DNA from: an uncultured Bacteroidales bacterium
GTDB taxonomy: Bacteria; Bacteroidota; Bacteroidia; Bacteroidales; Bacteroidaceae
Assembly: GCA_937914945.1 (NCBI GenBank)
Contig: CALGJF010000073.1
Coordinates: 1 to 40,730 of the forward strand
DNA: 40,730 nt
Direction of reading: 5' to 3'
Numbering within the stretch: position 1 is the first letter of the stretch; each line of letters starts with the position of its first letter. The notes under the pieces were generated by a model. That model made no database searches. It saw only the letters and a list, made by a program, of their open reading frames with translations, and had not been told where the DNA came from. The position numbers and the translations under genes were made by a program. This document shows positions 26,971-35,663 of the stretch, piece by piece.

Positions 26971-29220
26971 ATGGAAATGTCTTATCTTTTTATCGTTGTA
27001 TTCCTTTTTGTGCTCGCTGTTGTAGATCTTTGGGTGGGCGTGAGCAACGATGCTGTGAATTTTATCGGTTCGGCCGTGGGTTGCAAAGCCGCGAAACTGA
27101 AACATGTGATTTTTGTTGCCGCCGCCGGTGTGTTTATCGGTGCCGCTTTCAGCAATGGAATGATGGAGGTTGCCCGCAGTGGTATCTTTAATCCGGCAGA
27201 ATTCTATTTTTCCGAGGTTATGTGCATATATCTTGCCGTTATGGTGAGCGATGTTTTTCTGCTCGACCTCTTTAACTCTCTTGGCTTGCCCACATCAACA
27301 ACCGTGTCGCTGGTGTTTGAGTTGCTTGGTGCGGCATTCATAGTAGCTGTGATAAAGATGCTTGGCGGCGGTGTGGATATGGATATTGTGAATCTGCTAA
27401 ACACCGACAAGGCGTTGGTGATGATTATCTCGATATTCCTGTCGGTGGCAATAGCCTTTGCGTTCGGATTGCTGGTGCAGTGGATTGCCCGCCTTATATT
27501 TACATTCCATTTTCGCAAGAATCTTGGTCGCAAGATAGGCTTGTTTGGCGGTATAGCAGTTACCTCCATTGTCTATTTTATGCTTATAAAGGGGTTGAAG
27601 GGTACCACTATTGTTCCCGCCTTTGTTAAGGATTACATAGATAACAACCTGCTTGTGGTGCTTGGTGGCTCTTTTCTCTTTTTTACTTTGCTCATGCAAC
27701 TATTGCATTGGTGCAAGGTAAATGTGTTGAAGGTGGTGGTGCTCATAGGAACATTCTCATTGGCACTTGCCTTTGCCGGTAACGACCTTGTAAACTTCAT
27801 TGGTGTTACGCTCGCCGGTTTCGATTCATTTATAACATTCTCTTTTAACAATCCCGCCGGTCTTGCTGCCGACCAATTTACAATGGAGTCGCTTGCCGGA
27901 TCGGCAAAAACCCCGGTCTATTTCCTTTTTGGTGCAGGTGCGATAATGGTATTTGCCTTGGCAACAAGTAAAAAGGCTTTGAAGGTGTTGCAGACATCTA
28001 TTGACCTCTCTACGCAGAGTAACGAAGAGAATGAGATTTTCGGTACATCGCCCATTGCTCGCAACCTGGTGCGTGCAACAACCAAAATGGCCGATTTTGT
28101 GGTAAAGAATACACCGCAAGGATTGAAAAATTGGGTTAACAAGCGTTTTGCTCCCATCGAGGAGAGGCAGGATGTGGCATTTGACCTTGTGCGTGCATCG
28201 GTGAATCTGGTGCTTGGCGGTTTGCTCATTGCAGTGGGTACATCGCTCAAATTGCCCCTTTCAACAACATATATAACCTTCATGGTGGCCATGGGTACCT
28301 CGCTTGCCGACCGCGCATGGGGGCGCGAGAGTGCTGTTTACCGCGTAACAGGCGTTATATCGGTTATCGGTGGCTGGTTTGTTACAGCCGGTGCTGCCTT
28401 TATTTTGGGTGCCCTTGTGGCAGCAATAATGTACTATGGTGGTATTGTGGCAATGTATCTGATGATTGCCCTTGTAATATATCTGCTCATTCGCAGCCAT
28501 ATCAAATACAATAAAAAGAAGAAAGAGGAGCAGGAGGATTCTACTATGCAGGTGATGTTGCGCAGCGATGATGAGGCCGAGGTGTGGAGTGCCCTTAAAG
28601 AGCGTACCGCAAAAACTCTGTCGTCGTCGCTCGTATTCTCGGCCGACACATATCGACGCATGTTCGAGGCCTTTGCAAAGGATTCTTTGCGCCCGCTGAA
28701 ACTATCGCTCATAAAAATTGTGGAGGAGAAGGCGATGCTTAAAAAACAGCGCAGAATGGAGACACGCGGATTACAACGCATAGACCAACAACTCTCTTTT
28801 GAGCGTAGCACATGGTATCACCTATGTACCAATAGTTGCCAGCAGATGCTTAATACACTTACCCGCATTGGTGAACCCATGAAGGAGCATGCCGATAATA
28901 GTTTCTCACCCCTTTCAAAGAGCTATATCGAGGAGTTCTCACCCTATTGTCGCGATGTGCATAATGTGTTAATGGATATAAACGATATGGTGGTTAGCGG
29001 CGACTATTCCAGGTCGGAAGAGGTCTCTTCCCGTGCCAAGGATTTGAAACACTCGCTTGCCGCACTGCGCAAGGTGCAGACAAGGCGTCTGCAAGGTAAT
29101 ACGGGCAGCTTGCGTATGGATTTTGAGTATCTCAACCTTATACAAGAGAGCCACGAGCTGCTGAGCGAGGTGCGCAATCTGTTGCGTGGCTGTAATAAAT
29201 ATTTTGCTCCGCAGGGTTGA
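26971..29220 (+). CDS. PiT-family inorganic phosphate transporter with PhoU-like C-terminal domain (copy 1)
   Basis: A 749-residue membrane protein. It has two PiT signatures, GVSNDAVNF at about 23-31 and AGNDLVNFIGV around N271-D272, each followed by a transmembrane block and an LPTSTT/LPLSTTY motif. Hydrophobic segments extend to about residue 510. From about 535 to the end the protein is soluble and helical, resembling PhoU/DUF47-type regulators. PiT carriers import phosphate with H+ or Na+. A fused PhoU-like tail could sense or gate the carrier, which is inference. A second, similar gene follows. Confidence 0.85.
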   Translation: MEMSYLFIVVFLFVLAVVDLWVGVSNDAVNFIGSAVGCKAAKLKHVIFVAAAGVFIGAAFSNGMMEVARSGIFNPAEFYFSEVMCIYLAVMVSDVFLLDLFNSLGLPTSTTVSLVFELLGAAFIVAVIKMLGGGVDMDIVNLLNTDKALVMIISIFLSVAIAFAFGLLVQWIARLIFTFHFRKNLGRKIGLFGGIAVTSIVYFMLIKGLKGTTIVPAFVKDYIDNNLLVVLGGSFLFFTLLMQLLHWCKVNVLKVVVLIGTFSLALAFAGNDLVNFIGVTLAGFDSFITFSFNNPAGLAADQFTMESLAGSAKTPVYFLFGAGAIMVFALATSKKALKVLQTSIDLSTQSNEENEIFGTSPIARNLVRATTKMADFVVKNTPQGLKNWVNKRFAPIEERQDVAFDLVRASVNLVLGGLLIAVGTSLKLPLSTTYITFMVAMGTSLADRAWGRESAVYRVTGVISVIGGWFVTAGAAFILGALVAAIMYYGGIVAMYLMIALVIYLLIRSHIKYNKKKKEEQEDSTMQVMLRSDDEAEVWSALKERTAKTLSSSLVFSADTYRRMFEAFAKDSLRPLKLSLIKIVEEKAMLKKQRRMETRGLQRIDQQLSFERSTWYHLCTNSCQQMLNTLTRIGEPMKEHADNSFSPLSKSYIEEFSPYCRDVHNVLMDINDMVVSGDYSRSEEVSSRAKDLKHSLAALRKVQTRRLQGNTGSLRMDFEYLNLIQESHELLSEVRNLLRGCNKYFAPQG

Positions 29221-29252
29221 TAGTGGCATTTGTTTGTAAATTAGTTACTTAT

Positions 29253-29297
29253 AAAATTGGCAAAAGAGGTTCGATTCTCCTTTGCCAATTTTTTTTT
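29253..29297 (+). terminator. Terminator between the two phosphate transporter genes
   Basis: A perfect 12-bp stem (AAAATTGGCAAA and complement) is followed by a run of eight or more T. The 16-base loop (AGAGGTTCGATTCTCC) looks like a tRNA T-arm. Confidence 0.85.
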
Positions 29298-29306
29298 GTC
29301 CCTGTG

Positions 29307-29336
29307 ATTGATTTATAAAATATTTATATATTTTTG
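29307..29336 (+). promoter_or_regulatory. Bacteroidetes-type promoter for the second phosphate transporter
   Basis: ATTG (29307-29310), 18 bases, then TATTTTTG (29329-29336), which matches TAnnTTTG. The predicted leader is about 80 bases. With the preceding terminator this makes copy 2 independently transcribed. Confidence 0.5.
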
Positions 29337-29424
29337 TGATAAATTAGCTATGTTCCGCTTGAGACGCGGAATGTGCTTTTTTTGATGCAAAAATAAAACA
29401 TAATATAAATTAAAAATATCGATT

Positions 29425-31686
29425 ATGGATATTGCGTATCTGTTGGTGGTCGTTTTCATGTTCTCGCTGGCAATCCTCGATTTGACCGTGGGCGTGAGTA
29501 ACGATGCCGTAAACTTTCTCAGTTCGGCAGTCGGTAGCAAGGCTGCAAAATTAAAACATGTTCTTTTGGTGGCGGCATTGGGCGTATTCATAGGAGCTAC
29601 TTTCAGTAGCGGTATGATGGACGTGGCACGCCACGGAATTTTTGCTCCGCAGTATTTTAGTTTCAGCCAGGTGATGTGTATCTATTTGGCGGTGGTTATC
29701 AGTGATGTGTTCTTGCTCGACCTCTTCAATTCGCTTGGTCTGCCCACATCTACCACAGTGTCCATGGTGTTTGAACTGCTTGGTGCTGCGTTTATTACGG
29801 CGCTTATTAATTCAAGTGCCACATCGGTCTCTTTCATGGAGATGCTTAATACCGACAAGGCTTTGACTATCATTATATCAATATTCCTTTCAGTGGCAAT
29901 AGCCTTTGTGTTCGGTCTCATTGTGCAATGGATAGCCCGTGTGATATTCACATTCCATTATAGAAAGAACTTATCGAGCAAGATTGGTATATTCGGCGGT
30001 ATTGCCGTTACATCAATAATATATTTCATGCTCATTAAGGGGTTGAAGGGTAGTGCATTGGTTACGGAGTCTGCCAGGGCGTATATCGATGAACATACCC
30101 TACTCATACTTTTCATAGCATTTGTTTTCTTCTCAATATTCATGCAGTTGCTCCATTGGTGCAAGGTTAATGTACTTAAAGTGGTAGTGCTCATTGGTAC
30201 ATTCTCTTTGGCGTTCGCATTTGCCGGTAACGACCTCGTAAACTTCATCGGTGTTACACTTGCGGGCTTTGAGTCGTTCAAGGATTTCACTGCCAATGGT
30301 GCGGGAGTTGCGGCCGATAGCTTTATGATGCATTCGCTCAACGGCTCGGCAAAAACACCTGTATATTTCCTTGTTGGTGCCGGTGCTATTATGGTGTTTG
30401 CTTTGTGGACAAGCAAAAAGGCTCGCAAGGTATTGCAAACCTCTATCAATCTGTCGAGCCAGCAGAACGATGATAGCGATATATTCGGTACTTCGCCCAT
30501 AGCCCGTAACCTTGTGCGTGCCACAACAAAGATGGTCGATGGTGTTTCGCGTGTAACACCGCAGAGTGTGAAGGATTGGGTAAACAGGCGTTTCGCTCCG
30601 CTTGAAGAGCGCGAGGATGTTGCGTTCGACCTTGTGCGTGCTGCTGTGAACCTTGTACTCGCCGGCTTGCTTATTGCTCTTGGAACTTCGCTTAAACTGC
30701 CTCTATCTACCACTTATGTAACCTTTATGGTGGGTATGGGTTCTTCGTTGAGCGACCGTGCATGGGGTCGCGAAAGCGCTGTTTATCGTGTAACCGGTGT
30801 GGTATCAGTTGTGGGTGGATGGTTCATTACAGCCGGTGCAGCGTTTATTCTTGCTGCATTGGTGGCTTCTATAATGAACTATGGCGGTATCCCTGCAATG
30901 TACGTGATGATTGCTTTGGTTATTTATCTGCTCATTCGCAGCCACATACAATATAACAAGAAGAAGGATAATGAGAAGGCCGACGAGGATATGAATGTTA
31001 TTCTTCGTTCCGAGGACCAGAAAGAGGTGTGGGAAAAATTGCAATCACATGCTGCAAGCACTCTTACTCACTCTCTCACATTCTCGGCCGATACATACAA
31101 GCGCCTTTTCGAGTCGTTTGCCAAGGACGAATTGCGCCCACTTAAATCTTCGCTCATAAAAATTGTGGAGGAGAAGGCTTACCTTAAAAAAGAGCGTCGT
31201 TCCGAAACACGCGGTATGCAGCGCATAGACCAGCAACTTGCTTTTGAGCGCAGTACATGGTACCACCTATGTACCAATAGTTGCCAGCAGATGCTCAATA
31301 CTCTTACCCGTATTGCCGAGCCCATGAAGGAGCATGCCGATAATAGTTTCTCGCCTCTGTCAAAGAATTATATAGAGGAGTTCTCGCCATATTGCCGCGA
31401 TGTGTATAATACACTTAAAGATATCAATGATATTATAGCGACAGGCAAGTATGAGAGTTCATACGAGGTGTCGGAGCGTGCCAAGGATCTTAAACATGCG
31501 CTTGCCAATTTGCGCAAGACACAAACAATGCGTTTGCACCAAAGCAGTGGCAGCTTGCGTATGGATTTTGTTTATCTGAATCTTATTCAGGAGAGCCACG
31601 AGTTGCTCAGTGAGGTGCGTAACTTGTTGCGTGGTGGTAATAAGTTTTTTGCCTCATCGACAATAAAGACTGCCCCCTCGGAATAA
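29425..31686 (+). CDS. PiT-family inorganic phosphate transporter with PhoU-like C-terminal domain (copy 2)
   Basis: A 753-residue paralogue of the preceding gene with the same architecture. The PiT signatures are GVSNDAVNF at about 23-31 and AGNDLVNFIGV around N269. The PhoU-like tail starts near residue 535. Long stretches are identical or nearly so, for example the segment with WYHLCTNSCQQMLNTL and the EEFSPYCRDV motif. The main differences are in the loop near residues 125-140 and in the segment around 205-225. Separate promoter and terminator signals suggest the two copies are used under different conditions. Confidence 0.85.
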   Translation: MDIAYLLVVVFMFSLAILDLTVGVSNDAVNFLSSAVGSKAAKLKHVLLVAALGVFIGATFSSGMMDVARHGIFAPQYFSFSQVMCIYLAVVISDVFLLDLFNSLGLPTSTTVSMVFELLGAAFITALINSSATSVSFMEMLNTDKALTIIISIFLSVAIAFVFGLIVQWIARVIFTFHYRKNLSSKIGIFGGIAVTSIIYFMLIKGLKGSALVTESARAYIDEHTLLILFIAFVFFSIFMQLLHWCKVNVLKVVVLIGTFSLAFAFAGNDLVNFIGVTLAGFESFKDFTANGAGVAADSFMMHSLNGSAKTPVYFLVGAGAIMVFALWTSKKARKVLQTSINLSSQQNDDSDIFGTSPIARNLVRATTKMVDGVSRVTPQSVKDWVNRRFAPLEEREDVAFDLVRAAVNLVLAGLLIALGTSLKLPLSTTYVTFMVGMGSSLSDRAWGRESAVYRVTGVVSVVGGWFITAGAAFILAALVASIMNYGGIPAMYVMIALVIYLLIRSHIQYNKKKDNEKADEDMNVILRSEDQKEVWEKLQSHAASTLTHSLTFSADTYKRLFESFAKDELRPLKSSLIKIVEEKAYLKKERRSETRGMQRIDQQLAFERSTWYHLCTNSCQQMLNTLTRIAEPMKEHADNSFSPLSKNYIEEFSPYCRDVYNTLKDINDIIATGKYESSYEVSERAKDLKHALANLRKTQTMRLHQSSGSLRMDFVYLNLIQESHELLSEVRNLLRGGNKFFASSTIKTAPSE

Positions 31687-31708
31687 AATGTATGTAAATT
31701 AAAAGTAT

Positions 31709-31756
31709 GATAGCGGCAGAAAGATTGTTGAAATCTTCTGCCGCTATCACTTTTTT
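31709..31756 (+). terminator. Terminator of the second phosphate transporter
   Basis: A long stem (GATAGCGGCAGA plus AGATT, with one unpaired A per side; loop of about 4 bases) is followed by ACTTTTTT. It ends the transcript before nfo. Confidence 0.85.
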
Positions 31757-31758
31757 AT

Positions 31759-31766
31759 TAAATTTG
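31759..31766 (+). promoter_or_regulatory. -7 element of the probable nfo promoter
   Basis: TAAATTTG matches the -7 consensus exactly and lies 30 bases before the nfo ATG. The -33 part would fall inside the terminator stem (TCTG at 31737-31740) and is poor. Confidence 0.4.
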
Positions 31767-31795
31767 CCGTAAATAAACGTAAGACAGATATAATT

Positions 31796-32629
31796 ATGAA
31801 ATACATAGGTGCACATGTATCGGCAAGCGGTGGTGTAGAGAATGCTCCGCTTAACGCAGTTGCGATAGGCGCAAATGCCTTCGCCCTTTTTACCAAGAAT
31901 CAGCGTCAGTGGGTGTCGGCCCCCCTCACAGAAAAGAGTATAGCTCTTTTTAAGGAGCGTTGTGCGGCAGGTGGCTTTGATGCTCGCTACATATTGCCAC
32001 ACGACAGCTATCTCATAAATCTTGGTAACCCCGACGATGAGGCTGTTCAAAAATCCCGTGCAGCGTTCATCGACGAGATGAAACGTTGTGAGCAGCTTGG
32101 GCTGTCGATGCTCAATTTCCACCCAGGCAGCCACCTTAACAAGATATCGGTTGAGCAGTGCCTTGATGCCATTGCTGCAAATATAAATCTGGCCTTGTCG
32201 CTCACCAAGGGTGTTACCGCGGTTATTGAAAACACAGCGGGGCAGGGTAGCAATGTGGGTAACAAACTCGAAGAGATTCGTTATATAATTGACCGTGTGG
32301 AGGATAAAAGCCGTGTGGGTGTGTGTATAGATACTTGCCATTTCTACTCGGCCGGCTACGATATCGTAAATGATTACGAAGGTTCATTTGCCGCACTCGA
32401 TAATATCATAGGGCAAGAATATTTGCGTGCAATACATCTTAATGATACCAAAAAAGCGTTGGGCTCGCGTGTCGATAGGCACGAGAGCATCGGGCTTGGA
32501 TTGCTGGGCGAGGATTTCTTCAAGCGTTTTATGAAGGATGCCCGCTTTGACAATATTCCCATAATATTGGAGACTCCCGACGAGAGCCGTTGGGCCGATG
32601 AGATAAATCTGTTGCACAGTTACGAATAA
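31796..32629 (+). CDS. nfo: Endonuclease IV (AP endonuclease)
   Basis: A 277-residue zinc-dependent AP endonuclease that cleaves 5' to abasic sites in base-excision repair. All nine metal ligands of the E. coli enzyme have counterparts: H69, H109, E145, D179, H182, H214, D227, H229 and E259. The N-terminal MKYIGAHVSASGG is diagnostic. The length is normal. The response-regulator gene starts 6 bases later, so the repair gene and the two-component system may be co-transcribed. Confidence 0.96.
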   Translation: MKYIGAHVSASGGVENAPLNAVAIGANAFALFTKNQRQWVSAPLTEKSIALFKERCAAGGFDARYILPHDSYLINLGNPDDEAVQKSRAAFIDEMKRCEQLGLSMLNFHPGSHLNKISVEQCLDAIAANINLALSLTKGVTAVIENTAGQGSNVGNKLEEIRYIIDRVEDKSRVGVCIDTCHFYSAGYDIVNDYEGSFAALDNIIGQEYLRAIHLNDTKKALGSRVDRHESIGLGLLGEDFFKRFMKDARFDNIPIILETPDESRWADEINLLHSYE

Positions 32630-32635
32630 AACGAT

Positions 32636-33328
32636 ATGGAAAGGATTCTTGTGGTAGATGACGAGCCCGATTTGTGCGAGATACTGAAATTTAATCTCGA
32701 AAACAGCGGCTACGAAGTAGATACCGCCAACTCGGGTGAAGAGGCACTTGCAAAGGATGTTGCAGTGTATAATCTGTTCCTGCTCGATGTGATGATGGAC
32801 GATATGAGCGGGTTCTCCCTTGCATCGTGCCTACGCAAGATACCGCAGGCGGTAAATACTCCAATAATATTCATTACAGCCAAGGGCGATGAGAATGATG
32901 TACTCACCGGCTTTAATGTGGGTGCTGATGATTATATCCACAAGCCATTTCGTTTGAGCGAGGTTATTGCAAGAGTCAAGGCTGTGTTGCGTCGGCGTGT
33001 CGCGGCTGCGCCGGTCTCCTCGGCGGGTGAGCTTGTTGTGGGTGCTCTGTCGCTCAACTCCGAAACGAAGCGTGCAGCTATAAATGGTGAGGATATATCT
33101 CTCACAAAGAAAGAGTTTGAGGTGTTGCATATGCTGTTGTTGAAACCCGGCAAAGTGTTCTCGCGCGATGAGATTCTGGCGCGCGTGTGGCCCGATGATG
33201 TAAATGTGCTTGAACGCAGTATAGATGTAAATATGGCGCGCTTGAGAAAGAAACTTGGCCCTTATGCCTCTAATATAGTGTCGCGCAGTGGCTATGGCTA
33301 TTGTTTTATTATAGACCGTAACGAATAA
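32636..33328 (+). CDS. rprY: OmpR/PhoB-family response regulator (RprY-like)
   Basis: A 230-residue regulator. The receiver domain (about 1-120) has the acidic pair D8/D9, phospho-acceptor D51 in LFLLDVMMDD and the conserved Lys in YIHKPF. The winged-helix DNA-binding domain (about 130-228) shows LTKKEFEVLHMLLLKPGKVF and the SIDVNMARLRKKLG recognition region. With the adjacent kinase it resembles the RprX/RprY pair of Bacteroides, linked to envelope and stress responses. The symbol is by resemblance, not proof of orthology. Confidence 0.85.
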   Translation: MERILVVDDEPDLCEILKFNLENSGYEVDTANSGEEALAKDVAVYNLFLLDVMMDDMSGFSLASCLRKIPQAVNTPIIFITAKGDENDVLTGFNVGADDYIHKPFRLSEVIARVKAVLRRRVAAAPVSSAGELVVGALSLNSETKRAAINGEDISLTKKEFEVLHMLLLKPGKVFSRDEILARVWPDDVNVLERSIDVNMARLRKKLGPYASNIVSRSGYGYCFIIDRNE

Positions 33329-33329
33329 T

Positions 33330-34964
33330 ATGTCCTCGTCGTTCGCAAAATTTTTCATTCCTCTGGTGGTGTTGCTGCTGCTTTTTGTTGGTTGCTGCAT
33401 CTATTATTACCACGACAGGGAACGCTTGCTTGCCGAGCTGCATCTGCAAGAAGCCCTGCGCAATGTGAACGAGAATGTATATGACCTTTTGCGCATACGT
33501 GGTGAAAATAGTTACGACGAGGAAATAGCATTGTATCTGCAACGCTATATAGCGCACTATGACAAACGTGGTTTGCGCCTTACGCTTGTTTCGGCAGTTA
33601 CCGGTAATGTGTTGTATGAATCGGCAGCATCGGCAAGCGATGCGTGGATAAGCAGTGAGAACCACTCAGCCCGTCCCGAGGTAATGCAAGCCAAAAAAGA
33701 GGGTGTTGGTTATGCCGTGCGCCGCCTATCCACAGCCACGGGCAAGGAGTATTTTTATGTGGCTACATATGACAATGTGTATGATTTTATCGTGCGCAGT
33801 TCAATGCCTTACGAATTTGTATATGCCCATAATACCACAAGGCATATTGCGGTGCTTCTCTTTTCTGCTGTTTTAGTGGTGTTGCTTCTTGTTATAATGT
33901 ATCGCGTGGTGCGCGCAATAGGCAGCAAGGAACTTGCTACGCAGAAACTGCTGATGCATTTGCGCATTGCACAGGAGGGGCTTGCTTTTTTCGATTCCCG
34001 CAAGCGTTTGATTTTTGCAAATACTCTCTTCAACGAGTATGGTGATTTTATATCGGCAAAGCATTTGCCCGATACGGGTGAGATACTTTTACAGCCCGAA
34101 TTTCGCAAGATAAAGCGCTTTATAGATAATGATGGATATTTGAATAATAGCAAGCGCGAGACAACCTTATTCGATAAGGTCGAGGTGTCGGGGCGCGTAT
34201 TCTCACTACGTTGTGTTCTGTTCAATGACGATAGTTTTGAGATATCCATAAACGATATTTCCCGTGCCGAGGAGCAGGAACGTATGGAAAAACAACTTAC
34301 CCAGAACGTAGCACATGAGTTCAAAACCCCGGTTTGCAGTATTCAAGGGTATTTGGAAACTATCCTTGAAAATTATCCTGCGAATCTGTCGGCCGAGCAG
34401 ATGACGCATTTTTTGCAACGCTGTTACTCGCAAAGCAATCGTCTTAACGCTTTGGTTCAGGATATGCACAGTCTCAATAGTATGAGTGATACTGTGCAAA
34501 GAATTAATAAAGAACCTGTGGATATATCGCAGGTTGTAGGCCGTATTCAACAGGAAATAGAGAATAAGCTGTCCGAGCAGGGTATGAGTGTGCAGAATAA
34601 ACTGCCTGCGCAACTGTTGCTTATGGCCGACGCCGGTAAAATATACTCAATCTTCCGCAATCTTTTTGATAATGCCGTGGCCTATGCGGGGCAAGGAACG
34701 GTTATTACAATAAGTTGTTTCCGCAGTGATACCGAATATTTCTATTTTAGTTTCAGAGACAACGGTACGGGTGTTCCGCCGGAGCACTTACCGCGTATAT
34801 TCGAGCGTTTTTATCGTGTAGATAAGGGACGTAGCCGCAAACTTGGTGGTACGGGCCTTGGGCTTGCCATTGTGAAGAATGCTGTGGCTTTGCATGGCGG
34901 CACCATTTCGGCACGCGAGGCGCAGGGTGGCGGCTTAGAGTTTGTGTTTAAGCTGCGCCGTTGA
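33330..34964 (+). CDS. rprX: Sensor histidine kinase (RprX-like)
   Basis: A 544-residue inner-membrane kinase. Transmembrane segments lie at about 8-27 and 172-193, enclosing a periplasmic sensor domain of about 145 residues. A PAS-like region follows (about 205-310). The H-box is NVAHEFKTP with phosphorylated H329. The ATPase domain has the N-box IFRNLFDNAV (N443, N447), the G1 box DNGTG at 477-481, the F-box FERFYR and the G2 box GGTGLGL near 506-512. It starts 1 base after the regulator's stop codon, so the two are translationally linked. Confidence 0.9.
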   Translation: MSSSFAKFFIPLVVLLLLFVGCCIYYYHDRERLLAELHLQEALRNVNENVYDLLRIRGENSYDEEIALYLQRYIAHYDKRGLRLTLVSAVTGNVLYESAASASDAWISSENHSARPEVMQAKKEGVGYAVRRLSTATGKEYFYVATYDNVYDFIVRSSMPYEFVYAHNTTRHIAVLLFSAVLVVLLLVIMYRVVRAIGSKELATQKLLMHLRIAQEGLAFFDSRKRLIFANTLFNEYGDFISAKHLPDTGEILLQPEFRKIKRFIDNDGYLNNSKRETTLFDKVEVSGRVFSLRCVLFNDDSFEISINDISRAEEQERMEKQLTQNVAHEFKTPVCSIQGYLETILENYPANLSAEQMTHFLQRCYSQSNRLNALVQDMHSLNSMSDTVQRINKEPVDISQVVGRIQQEIENKLSEQGMSVQNKLPAQLLLMADAGKIYSIFRNLFDNAVAYAGQGTVITISCFRSDTEYFYFSFRDNGTGVPPEHLPRIFERFYRVDKGRSRKLGGTGLGLAIVKNAVALHGGTISAREAQGGGLEFVFKLRR

Positions 34965-35146
34965 TGTTGGCTTTCTATATATGCAATAACAAGATGTTGC
35001 TTTATCTGTTCCAAACGTGTGTGAGGAATCTATAATGATAGCAAATATACAATAGAAGATAAACGGAAAAAAGTGTATGGCACAATACCCGACAGATATG
35101 GGTGTTACTTTGTCCATCCCTTGCGATGCCGCGGGCATCCTTGCAG

Positions 35147-35201
35147 AAAGAAAAAGCAGACAAACCTTCAAATAAAATTGAGTTTCTGTCTGCTTTTCTT
35201 T
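35147..35201. terminator. Long A/T-flanked hairpin downstream of the tRNA-Ser element
   Basis: Arms AAAGAAAAAGCAGACA (35147-35162) and TGTCTGCTTTTCTTT (35187-35201) enclose a 24-base loop that can pair further. It can end transcripts from either side: the kinase gene (+) or the tRNA-side transcript (-). Confidence 0.6.
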
Positions 35202-35205
35202 TAGC

Positions 35206-35281
35206 GGAGAGGGAGGGATTCTTGCTTTGGCAAGCGACTTCGTCGATTACGAACCCCCACTCGGGTGTTCTCATCCCCTCT
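35206..35281 (-). other. Structured, tRNA-like element downstream of tRNA-Ser
   Basis: On the minus strand this stretch starts AGAGGGGATGAG and ends in ATCCCTCCCTCTCC. Its last 18 or so bases are identical to the 3' end of the adjacent tRNA-Ser (compare 35204-35221 with 35317-35334). The ends can pair (AGAGGG with CCCTCT). Between them lie three short hairpins: ACCC-GAGT-GGGT, CGAC-GAA-GTCG and TTGC-CAAA-GCAA. This is cloverleaf-like but has no usable anticodon loop. It may be a tRNA-derived repeat or a small RNA; nothing shows a protein product. Confidence 0.4.
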
Positions 35282-35287
35282 AATGCA

Positions 35288-35313
35288 AAAAAGGAAGCCT
35301 TAGCTTCCTTTTT
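35288..35313 (-). terminator. Terminator directly after tRNA-Ser
   Basis: An 11-bp stem (AAAAAGGAAGC / GCTTCCTTTTT) with a CTTA loop begins 5 bases past the tRNA 3' end on the minus strand, with T-rich outer arms. Confidence 0.8.
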
Positions 35314-35317
35314 CTTG

Positions 35318-35402
35318 CGGAGAGGGAGGGATTCGAACCCCCGGTACCTCTCAGTACGTCGGTTTTCAAGACCGGTGCAATCGACCACTCTGCCACCTCT
35401 CC
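35318..35402 (-). tRNA. tRNA-Ser (anticodon UGA)
   Basis: Read on the minus strand the sequence opens with GGAGAGG and closes with CCTCTCC plus a G discriminator. It contains the serine-type D-arm GGCAGAGTGGTCGATTGC, anticodon stem-loop CGGTCTTGAAAACCG with anticodon TGA, a long variable arm (TACTGAGAGGTA) and the T-arm GGGGGTTCGAATCCC. The length is 85 nt. The 3' CCA is not encoded. It decodes UCA, and UCG by wobble. Confidence 0.95.
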
Positions 35403-35451
35403 AAAAGTGTATATTTCGTTGATGAAATGTGGTCTCTTTGTTTAACGAGTG

Positions 35452-35483
35452 CAAAGGTAATGCTAATTTTGGTAATACGCAAG
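35452..35483 (-). promoter_or_regulatory. Bacteroidetes-type promoter for tRNA-Ser
   Basis: On the minus strand: CTTG (35483-35480), 20 bases, then TACCTTTG (35459-35452), a perfect -7 consensus. Transcription would start about 43 bases before the mature tRNA. Confidence 0.65.
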
Positions 35484-35663
35484 AGAATTTGAGAAAATAT
35501 TTTTCTTCTTACTCTAAAAGTTGTTTTTTGCATCTCCTGTTCTCTGTTGTGCTATATGTTGGCAACGGTTTTTACTAAAACGTGGCAATATTTTCTAATT
35601 AATCAGAGTTTTTCTTTTTGTGTTATTATTTTGTAGTATTATTGCTTATTGTTATGTGTGCTT

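Noticed and set aside
29958..30713. 251-residue antisense frame opposite the second phosphate transporter
   Set aside because: A shadow of a well-supported gene; a similar shadow lies opposite the paralogue because the two sequences are similar.
26971..31686. Assembly duplication of one phosphate transporter
   Set aside because: The copies differ along their length in sequence, in loop lengths and in flanking signals, so they are true paralogues.
31607..32341. 244-residue antisense frame over a terminator and nfo
   Set aside because: It crosses a strong terminator and the conserved nfo gene and has no homology I can recognise.
35002..35454. 150-residue minus-strand open frame over the tRNA-Ser region
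   Set aside because: It reads straight through the tRNA-Ser gene and two terminators; the protein (GGRVVDCTGLENRR...) is the translation of a tRNA, a known false annotation.
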